Made by a program: the position numbers and the translations under genes. Of a stretch of DNA of 10,199 nucleotides, positions 1 to 5,434 are shown piece by piece. The stretch is taken from the NCBI GenBank assembly GCA_902797455.1, contig CADBTE010000321.1, positions 1-10,199 of the forward strand. The letters are read 5' to 3'. A model generated the notes under the pieces. That model did not search any database and was not told the DNA's origin. It worked only from the letters and a program-made list of their open reading frames with translations. Source of the stretch: an uncultured Planctomycetota bacterium (GTDB lineage: Bacteria; Planctomycetota; Planctomycetia; Pirellulales; Thermoguttaceae). The first letter of the stretch is position 1. Every line of letters starts with the position of its first letter.

Positions 1-312
1 AGTTGAGGCGATGTTCAGCGCCTGCTCGGCGACCGTCCCGGCAGCCGGCTCGGTCATGAACTGGAAGGAACCGTTGTATCCCGTGTTCGTTTTTGCCCAT
101 TCGTAATACCAGGCACGCTCGGCCTCTTGGTCGGTATCCATATACCGCTGAATGGCGAAATATTCCAGCGCGGCCTCGTCCCCGCGATCGATCTTGGCCT
201 CTTGAGCGCTGAGCGGCGCGGTACAGACGCCGCACTTCACGCGGAAAAGCCAGCCCAGGACAATGGTGATCAATCCCCCCAGAACAACGGTGATCAATCC
301 TAATCTCTTCAT
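1..312 (-). CDS. Partial hypothetical protein with N-terminal membrane anchor
   Basis: A minus-strand reading frame starts with ATG at 312 and stays open for 104 codons to the window edge, so the C-terminus is missing. I do not recognise the family. Seen in the sequence: a start MKRLGLITVV, a hydrophobic helix at about residues 4-23, then a short basic patch and a Cys-x2-Cys pair (KCGVC, residues about 26-30), then a charged, aromatic-rich segment (for example RAWYYEWAKT). The start is supported by a good Shine-Dalgarno AGGAGA at 318-323, 5 nt from the ATG. The transmembrane helix is made of two copies of an eight-residue unit, GLITVVLG then GLITIVLG, encoded by a 24-bp tandem repeat. The likely topology is a single inner-membrane anchor with a soluble C-terminal part. 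It is divergent from recR. The gene call is fairly secure; the function is unknown. Confidence 0.72.
   Translation of the reverse strand, partial: MKRLGLITVVLGGLITIVLGWLFRVKCGVCTAPLSAQEAKIDRGDEAALEYFAIQRYMDTDQEAERAWYYEWAKTNTGYNGSFQFMTEPAAGTVAEQALNIAST
253..300 (-). repeat. 24-bp tandem duplication inside a transmembrane-helix coding region
   Basis: Two adjacent 24-bp units (300-277 and 276-253 on the minus strand) match at 21 of 24 positions and lie exactly in codon phase. They encode GLITVVLG and GLITIVLG. Two of the three differences are silent and the third changes Val to Ile, so the duplicate has kept its hydrophobic character. Confidence 0.9.
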
Positions 313-317
313 TGCTT

Positions 318-323
318 TCTCCT
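318..323 (-). promoter_or_regulatory. Shine-Dalgarno site of the membrane-anchored protein
   Basis: The minus strand reads AGGAGA here, 5 nt before the ATG at 312. It fixes the start of the partial gene at the left edge. Confidence 0.65.
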
Positions 324-475
324 GCCGGGACAGTGATTTTGAAAACAGAACAACTACCCCGGATAGTTTAACGGTTTCCCTTTTAAAGAACAAGTAGATT
401 TAGGTTCGCCTTGATTGTATCCGGGAAAGAAAGCGCCCGGGAAAAATTGATGGTGGTATCACCCGGCAAGGACGC

Positions 476-481
476 TATAAT
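476..481 (+). promoter_or_regulatory. Possible -10 box for recR
   Basis: A perfect TATAAT lies 34 nt before the recR ATG, a normal distance for a short leader. No good -35 hexamer is present 16-18 nt upstream: the best TTGATG (447-452) is 23 nt away, which is too far. The box is flanked by CCCGG (462-466) and CCGGG (486-490), an inverted pentamer. The region 313-515 is a divergent intergenic stretch and this is the only promoter-like element I can support in it. Confidence 0.35.
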
Positions 482-504
482 TACACCGGGCCGCTTGAAA
501 ATTC

Positions 505-510
505 AGGAGG
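505..510 (+). promoter_or_regulatory. Shine-Dalgarno site deciding the recR start
   Basis: A full AGGAGG is placed 5 nt before the ATG at 516. The reading frame is open upstream to a TTG at 411 and contains an ATG at 450, but neither has such a site. RecR family proteins begin close to the 516 start. Confidence 0.8.
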
Positions 511-515
511 AATCT

Positions 516-1136
516 ATGAGCGAACTGACCGAATCGGTGCAAAGAATGATGAAGGAGTTTGAAAAACTCCCGGGAATCGGCAAAAAATCGGCGGAGCGAA
601 TCACCTACTATCTTCTTAAGGCACAGACAAGCGAGGCGCTGGCCCTGGCCGACTCGATCCGCCTGGTCAAAGAACGGGTCCGCTACTGCAAACGCTGTTT
701 TAACTTGGCCGAACAGGAGCTGTGTGATATCTGCCGCGACCCCCATCGCGACACCTCGGTGATCTGTGTCGTGGAACAGCCCCGCGACCTGATTTCGATC
801 GAGCAGACCGGGGTCTTCCGAGGGGTGTACCACGTCCTCCTGGGGCGGGTCGCCCCGCTGGACGGCATCACGGCCGACCAACTGACGATCGACGCTTTGG
901 TGCGGCGGGTTCGCGCCGGGGGAGTCGACGAGATCATTATGGCGACCAACCCCACAGTTGAGGGGGACGGAACGGCGCTGCTGATCAGCAACCAACTGAC
1001 AGATTTGCCCGTAAAGATCACCCGCCTGGCCCGCGGCATCACCACCGGGAGTACTCTGGAATTCGCCAATAAAGAGATGCTCAGCGACGCCTTGGTCGGC
1101 CGCCAGAACTTTCGCGGGGAAGTCAAAAAACACTGA
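516..1136 (+). CDS. recR: Recombination mediator protein RecR
   Basis: RecR works with RecO (and RecF) in the cytoplasm to load RecA on SSB-coated single-stranded gaps during recombinational repair. From the ATG at 516 the protein is 206 residues, close to the usual 198-200. Domains in order: a helix-hairpin-helix with LPGIGKKSAERI (residues 18-29); a zinc finger with C58, C61, C70 and C73; a Toprim domain starting at VICVVEQPRDL (residues 82-92, acidic E87) and continuing through NPTVEGDGTA (145-154); and a C-terminal segment with RLARGITTGSTLEFAN, which matches the family's R-x-A-x-G-x-x-x-G-x-x-L-E motif. The common VEGEAT sequence is VEGDGT here, a mild variation. The start was chosen for its AGGAGG site and family length. 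It lies 67 bp before rpoN on the same strand. The usual dnaX and ybaB neighbours are not next to it: the upstream gene is an unrelated divergent one. Confidence 0.96.
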   Translation: MSELTESVQRMMKEFEKLPGIGKKSAERITYYLLKAQTSEALALADSIRLVKERVRYCKRCFNLAEQELCDICRDPHRDTSVICVVEQPRDLISIEQTGVFRGVYHVLLGRVAPLDGITADQLTIDALVRRVRAGGVDEIIMATNPTVEGDGTALLISNQLTDLPVKITRLARGITTGSTLEFANKEMLSDALVGRQNFRGEVKKH

Positions 1137-1192
1137 CAAACTCACTGAACCATTTAACAAAAGCCGCGGCCTTTCGGCGCGGTATTCTCACT

Positions 1193-1198
1193 AAGGGG
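1193..1198 (+). promoter_or_regulatory. Shine-Dalgarno site favouring the GTG start of rpoN
   Basis: AAGGGG lies 5 nt before GTG at 1204 and 11 nt before the in-frame ATG at 1210. The spacing favours the GTG start, although only two residues separate the alternatives. Confidence 0.55.
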
Positions 1199-1203
1199 TA
1201 TTC

Positions 1204-2685
1204 GTGGCGATGAAAATAGGGCTTTCCTTCGAGCAATCGGCCAAAATGGAGCAGAGGCAGGTCCTCTCCCAGCGGCAGATTCAATCGATGGAACTGCTCC
1301 AGATCCCCATTCAGAAACTGGAGGATCGCATCAAACTCGAGCTGCTCTCCAATCCGATCCTCGAAACAGCCGATTCACGCTACGACAGTCCCGATCCCCC
1401 CAAAGATCCCTCCCCTTCCCTTCCCGTTTCGCAAGAGGCGCGTCAGTTCGACCGAGCGCGGCGCTTCGCGGAGGAATATCCCGATACGATCGACGAGGAA
1501 CGCCCCCGCCCGTCTCGCGGCGCGATCGACGAGGCCCAAACACGATACGACGACCAGCTGGCTAATATCCCCAATCGAAGCGAAACCCTTCAAGATCACC
1601 TCCTCTCGCAGCTGGTCTGGTTCAACCTCCCCGAGGAGGTTCACCAATACTGCGAGAAGATTATCTGGAATCTCGACTCCCGCGGCCGATTGATCTCCCC
1701 GCCCGGGGAAAATCCCAATCCGATCGAATATTTCGTCCTTCCCGAAAACCCGAGCGACGAACAGCGTCTGAAGGCGTATCAGGCCCTGGACATCGTCCGC
1801 AAACTCGATCCAAAGGGGGTTGGTGCCTTTTCGACCGCGGAAACCCTCCTTTTGCAGCTCGAAGGAGACGATCCCGACACCGCCGCGGCCAAACTGCTTT
1901 TGACCGAATACACCAAAGATTTAGAGAATAACCGCCTGCCGCAGATCGCGAAGAAAAGTGGACTTTCCCTGGAACAGGTCGAGGCGGGGCTTCGAAAAAT
2001 CAGGACACTCAATCCGTTCCCGACCTCCGAATTCTCCCGCGATCCGACACGCTACGTGATTCCTGATGTCATCGTCGAAAAGACCGACGAAGGGCGCTGG
2101 GTGGCCAAGGCCGAGGAGAATCCGCTCTTCGACCTGAGGATCAGTCCCCAGTATCGCGCGGAACTGCGCAAAAAACAGATCACCCCCGAAGCCAAGGCCT
2201 ATCTGCGCCGCAATATCGGCAGCGCCCAATGGTTCATCGACGCCGTCGCGGCGAGGCGCCGAACCATTCTGGCGGTGGCCCAGGCGATTGTCGACTACCA
2301 GAGCGACTTTTTCGACTACGGCCCCAGTCGAATCCGCCCCCTGAAAATGCAGCAGATCGCCGATACCCTCGGGATCCATATCGCGACGGTATCCCGCACC
2401 TGCGACGACAAATGGCTTGCCTGCCCCAGGGGGACATTCCCCTTCAAACGATTCTTCACCCGGGCGGTCCCCGCGGCCGAAGATCAGGAGGGGATGGTTC
2501 AAGACAATGTCAAAGAAAGAATCCGAGCCCTCATCGACGGCGAAGATAAACACGCTCCCCTATGCGACGAGGATATCCTCAAGCATTTAAAAGCCGAGGG
2601 GATCGAGGTTTCGCGCCGAACCGTGGCGAAGTATCGCGACGCGATGAATATCCCGAGCAGCCGGGGGCGAAAGGTCTGGAAATAG
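1204..2685 (+). CDS. rpoN: RNA polymerase sigma-54 factor RpoN
   Basis: Sigma-54 directs RNA polymerase to -24/-12 promoters and needs an ATP-dependent enhancer-binding protein to open DNA. The 493-residue length is normal. Region I is at residues 10-55: Gln-rich, with QVLSQRQIQSMELLQIPIQ followed by LLSNPILE, the standard activator-contact segment. Region II (about 55-125) is acidic and proline-rich. The core-binding domain follows at about 125-310. The DNA-binding part contains AQWFIDAVAARRRTIL (341-356), a helix-turn-helix around MQQIADTLGIHIATVSR (382-398) followed by CPRGTFPFKRFFT, and a C-terminal RpoN box SRRTVAKYRD (470-479), one conservative change at each end from the canonical ARRTVAKYRE. 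The predicted start is GTG. It lies 67 bp after recR and 13 bp before a HAD gene, so probably shares a transcript at least with the latter. No hpf, ptsN or rapZ follows it as in proteobacteria, and no enhancer-binding protein is encoded in the window. Confidence 0.96.
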   Translation: MAMKIGLSFEQSAKMEQRQVLSQRQIQSMELLQIPIQKLEDRIKLELLSNPILETADSRYDSPDPPKDPSPSLPVSQEARQFDRARRFAEEYPDTIDEERPRPSRGAIDEAQTRYDDQLANIPNRSETLQDHLLSQLVWFNLPEEVHQYCEKIIWNLDSRGRLISPPGENPNPIEYFVLPENPSDEQRLKAYQALDIVRKLDPKGVGAFSTAETLLLQLEGDDPDTAAAKLLLTEYTKDLENNRLPQIAKKSGLSLEQVEAGLRKIRTLNPFPTSEFSRDPTRYVIPDVIVEKTDEGRWVAKAEENPLFDLRISPQYRAELRKKQITPEAKAYLRRNIGSAQWFIDAVAARRRTILAVAQAIVDYQSDFFDYGPSRIRPLKMQQIADTLGIHIATVSRTCDDKWLACPRGTFPFKRFFTRAVPAAEDQEGMVQDNVKERIRALIDGEDKHAPLCDEDILKHLKAEGIEVSRRTVAKYRDAMNIPSSRGRKVWK

Positions 2686-2687
2686 TT

Positions 2688-2692
2688 AAGGA
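2688..2692 (+). promoter_or_regulatory. Shine-Dalgarno site of the HAD gene
   Basis: AAGGA sits directly after the rpoN stop, 6 nt before ATG at 2699 and 9 nt before the second ATG at 2702. Either start is usable; they differ by one residue. Confidence 0.6.
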
Positions 2693-2698
2693 AAACGA

Positions 2699-3376
2699 AT
2701 GATGAGCAATGACCCGATCGGGGTGATTTTCGATGTTGACGGCGTACTGGTCGACAGTAATCCGGTCCACCTCAAGACCTGGCAGATCATCGGCCGGGAG
2801 GACGGTTTTGATTTCACCCCCGAGCTGTTTTTTGAGACGGTCGGTCAAACCACCCCGGCAATTTTGCGCAGCCGCTGGAACCGTCCTTTAACCGAGGAAG
2901 AAGTGAAACAGCTCGGCGACCGCAAAGAGCTTCTCTACCGTCAGATCGTCGAAAAGAAAATACCGGCGATGCCCGGGGCGTATGACTTCGCGCGGGCGCT
3001 GGATCGGCAGGGATATCGGCTTTCGGTCGGTTCCTCGGGGCCAAAGTTCAACGTCGATTTCATTCTCGAGAAACTCGGACTGGTCCCCTTCCTGACCGGT
3101 TGGGTCAGCGGGACCGACGTTAAAAACGGGAAACCGGCGCCCGATATCTTTTTGGCCACGGCCGAAATCATGAAGCTCCCCCCTTCGCGGTGCGTGGTCA
3201 TCGACGATTCGCTCAGCGGGATTCAGGCCGCCCGCGCCGCGGGAATGAAGTCGGTGGGGTTCTTCAGTTTCGGGCACAACGACCAGGAATACCTTCAAGC
3301 CGATCTGGTCGTTCGCTCGTTCGACGAACTGAAGGGCCAGTGGGACAAGGTCACCGGGAAGCGGTGGAACGGTTAG
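2699..3376 (+). CDS. HAD superfamily (subfamily IA) hydrolase, beta-phosphoglucomutase/sugar-phosphatase-like
   Basis: A 225-residue cytoplasmic HAD enzyme. Motif I is FDVDGVLVDS, with nucleophile D12 and acid/base D14. H24 corresponds to the conserved His of the beta-phosphoglucomutase cap (a D+12 position). Motif II is VGSSG with S112/S113, motif III is the Lys of GKPAPDIF (K145), and motif IV is VIDDSLSGI (D169, D170). The cap domain is the helical type 1 at about residues 20-90. Overall layout and length match beta-phosphoglucomutase and the related sugar phosphatases. The VSRED-type phosphate-binding arginine of beta-phosphoglucomutase appears replaced (VGQTTP, 48-53), so simple phosphatase activity on a sugar phosphate is at least as likely as mutase activity. 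It starts 13 bp after rpoN, implying co-transcription, and ends at a bidirectional terminator. The family is certain; the substrate is unknown. Confidence 0.88.
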   Translation: MMSNDPIGVIFDVDGVLVDSNPVHLKTWQIIGREDGFDFTPELFFETVGQTTPAILRSRWNRPLTEEEVKQLGDRKELLYRQIVEKKIPAMPGAYDFARALDRQGYRLSVGSSGPKFNVDFILEKLGLVPFLTGWVSGTDVKNGKPAPDIFLATAEIMKLPPSRCVVIDDSLSGIQAARAAGMKSVGFFSFGHNDQEYLQADLVVRSFDELKGQWDKVTGKRWNG

Positions 3377-3403
3377 CCCCTTTCTCCGCGGCTGTTTCCG
3401 TGT

Positions 3404-3462
3404 AAAAAACGCCGCCTGCCCCACTGGCGAAAAGAGTGAAGGCAGGCGGCGAAATCTTTTTT
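3404..3462. terminator. Bidirectional rho-independent terminator between converging HAD and GH32 genes
   Basis: An 11-bp GC-rich stem, CGCCGCCTGCC (3410-3420) with GGCAGGCGGCG (3441-3451), encloses a 20-nt loop in which CACT and AGTG can pair further. It is followed on the plus strand by TTTTTT (3457-3462). On the minus strand it is followed by another run of six T (plus-strand A at 3404-3409). It can therefore stop transcripts of the rpoN-HAD unit from the left and of the GH28-GH32 unit from the right. Confidence 0.88.
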
Positions 3463-3472
3463 GGGAGAGGTT

Positions 3473-5404
3473 TTAGTCCTCGTGCTGCGGGGCCAGCGGG
3501 GCGACCTCGAGGGCGGAGATATTCACTTCTTCGGCGTTGGGATTGTCGATTGTCAAATTCCGCGTGGTCGCGGGATCGAGCGTCTCGGTCACGGTACGAT
3601 CCGAATCCACGCACAAATCGGCCAGATCACCGCAGATCACCAAATCGAGCGACATGCTCCCGGAGGTAAAGTCGATCCTCTGGATAGTGAAATCCCCCAG
3701 CGTAATGGCCCGGCGGCAGAACGAGACTGTCAGGGATTTGCCGCCGAGATTAAAGACCACGTTCCTGAGGGTGTCTCTTTTTTGCGGATCGTACTGGATC
3801 ACCGCTTTTATACGGCAGTTCCCCGGAAGATCGGTATAGGACGCCTGGTTTTGGGTACCGGGAGCGTCCAGGGCCAGCGGCGAGCCGGTGGCGGGAATCA
3901 TCTCGGGGACGAACTTTTCTCCCAATGTTCCGTCATCATGGCGAACCAGCTCGTGGAAGACCGCGTGCCCGCCGAAGCCATGCTCCCGAGTCCAGCCGCA
4001 GATGATCCGGCGGTCGGGACCGAACGGCGCGGTTTTGGGGACGTTGATGATCCCCGGCATCAGGACATTCTCGCACGGCGGGACATCCCACGGACCGGTC
4101 GGCGAGGCGGACCATCGCCAGTAGCCGTTGAGGTGATTGGCGATGGTGTAATAACGATCCCCCCACTGAAACCAGTCGGGACATTCCGGTTCGCCGTCTT
4201 TATAGGTATAGACCGGATCGAGCAAAGTCCACTTCTGTAAGTCGCCGGAAACTAAATGGGCCCAGCAGCCGTAACCGTTAAACGAGGTGGTGGCGTAGAG
4301 ATGAAAAAGATCTGTCCCAGGTTCCTGAAAGACCACCGGATCACGAGTCCCCGCGGCGTACCCTTCCGGGAGCTCGAAGATCGGTTTATCGTCTTTGACA
4401 AAGTGAATCCCATCGTCCGAAATCGAGCGGCATAAGATTCCCTTAACCACCGGGGAATCGGCGTCGTCTGAAGGGTAAACCGCGCTGCGATTGGCGTAGA
4501 AGGCATAGTATTTGCCATCATGGAAAAAAACCGACCCAGTGCAGATCGACCCCTCGGTCTGCTGATCGATCTCAACGACAAACCCCTGATGCTCCCAGTG
4601 GATCAGGTCGGTCGAGGTCGCCTGAATCCACTGATGCGCCCCGAGGCCGTTTTTAGCGCTGTGGTGTCCCTTGTCGAGGAGATACATGAAGTGAAAGACT
4701 CCATCGGCGCAGAAGGGCATACAGTCGCCAACACCGTAATGATTCGGCGGCATCCAGTACTGAAGCGATTCCCCCGTTCCCCGATCGGTCCTCTGGCGCC
4801 GATCAGCCCTATCGCCGCTGATGGAAGCGATTTCATCGTCGCTGAGGGCTCGATCCCAAATGGCGGCCACCAGAATTTGACCGCTGAAAGGGAAATCGGC
4901 CGAGCCGACCTGAATCGGCGCGTCGCTGGGGAAAAAATTGCCCAGCATAAAATCTTCATCGTAACAGCGGCCGTCAAGGAAAAACTCCATCTTGGCCCGG
5001 TTGTTAATCCGCAGGACCAGGTCGTGGACCGAGGAATCGCTGGCCATTTCACCGTGCGGAATCTCGGTGGTCAACGGCCGATTGTTCCGGGTGGTCCCCA
5101 TTTCGGCAATGAAACGATCGGGCTGCCCGTAGAGGATAAACGGCGTATTCCCCTCATCGCGCCACAGAAGGGTTCCGCTCCACTGCTGCTGGGGATCGGA
5201 AACCCGAACATAGTAGGTTCGGGAATCTCCCGCCGCGAACGCCGAGGCGGGAAGCTCGGCGGGGAGCTCCGTGACACAGGTCAGGACGGCCGCGGCCCCA
5301 TTGGGAAGAACGGGCATATCGCCCTGTTCCGCTGAGGCCGCGGTCAAAAACAGCGCGGCAGCCAGCGCAAAGAAACCATTCCAGCAACAATTGGCAGCTT
5401 TCAT
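3473..5404 (-). CDS. Secreted LamG-GH32 protein, beta-fructosidase-like
   Basis: A 643-residue exported protein. A signal peptide has a hydrophobic core FFALAAALFL and likely cleavage after ASA at residue 25. Residues about 55-195 look like a concanavalin/LamG-type jelly roll (for example FFLDGRCYDEDF, then FSGQILVAAIWDRALSDDEI). A GH32 five-bladed propeller follows at about 213-500. Its acid/base motif is clear, ECPDWF with E407, as is the transition-state RDP motif, TRDPVVF with R354, D355 and P356. SICTGSVFFHDGKYYAFY (286-303) is a further family landmark. The usual N-terminal WMNDPNG is replaced by WMPPNHYGVGDCMPF, so D227 is the best nucleophile candidate. Residues about 525-640 look like the GH32 C-terminal beta-sandwich. 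Expected activity is exo-hydrolysis of beta-fructofuranosyl linkages, but the substrate is not readable from sequence. The start is supported by GGAG 8 nt upstream. It lies 30 bp after the GH28-like gene, so the two form an operon. Confidence 0.87.
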   Translation of the reverse strand: MKAANCCWNGFFALAAALFLTAASAEQGDMPVLPNGAAAVLTCVTELPAELPASAFAAGDSRTYYVRVSDPQQQWSGTLLWRDEGNTPFILYGQPDRFIAEMGTTRNNRPLTTEIPHGEMASDSSVHDLVLRINNRAKMEFFLDGRCYDEDFMLGNFFPSDAPIQVGSADFPFSGQILVAAIWDRALSDDEIASISGDRADRRQRTDRGTGESLQYWMPPNHYGVGDCMPFCADGVFHFMYLLDKGHHSAKNGLGAHQWIQATSTDLIHWEHQGFVVEIDQQTEGSICTGSVFFHDGKYYAFYANRSAVYPSDDADSPVVKGILCRSISDDGIHFVKDDKPIFELPEGYAAGTRDPVVFQEPGTDLFHLYATTSFNGYGCWAHLVSGDLQKWTLLDPVYTYKDGEPECPDWFQWGDRYYTIANHLNGYWRWSASPTGPWDVPPCENVLMPGIINVPKTAPFGPDRRIICGWTREHGFGGHAVFHELVRHDDGTLGEKFVPEMIPATGSPLALDAPGTQNQASYTDLPGNCRIKAVIQYDPQKRDTLRNVVFNLGGKSLTVSFCRRAITLGDFTIQRIDFTSGSMSLDLVICGDLADLCVDSDRTVTETLDPATTRNLTIDNPNAEEVNISALEVAPLAPQHED

Positions 5405-5412
5405 AATAAGGA

Positions 5413-5416
5413 CTCC
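5413..5416 (-). promoter_or_regulatory. Shine-Dalgarno site of the GH32 gene
   Basis: The minus strand reads GGAG in the 30-bp gap after the GH28-like stop codon, 8 nt before ATG at 5404. The gap holds no terminator, supporting co-transcription. Confidence 0.55.
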
Positions 5417-5434
5417 AGTTTTTAGAAAATAGGA

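Noticed and set aside
411..515. A longer RecR starting at TTG 411 or ATG 450.
   Set aside because: There is no good Shine-Dalgarno site for either, the extra residues are not part of the RecR family, and they would cover the TATAAT box. The ATG at 516 has AGGAGG at the right distance.
1164..1182. A possible terminator hairpin CCGCG...CGCGG between recR and rpoN.
   Set aside because: The stem is only 5 bp and is followed by TATTCT, not a T-run. It is too weak to split the two genes with confidence.
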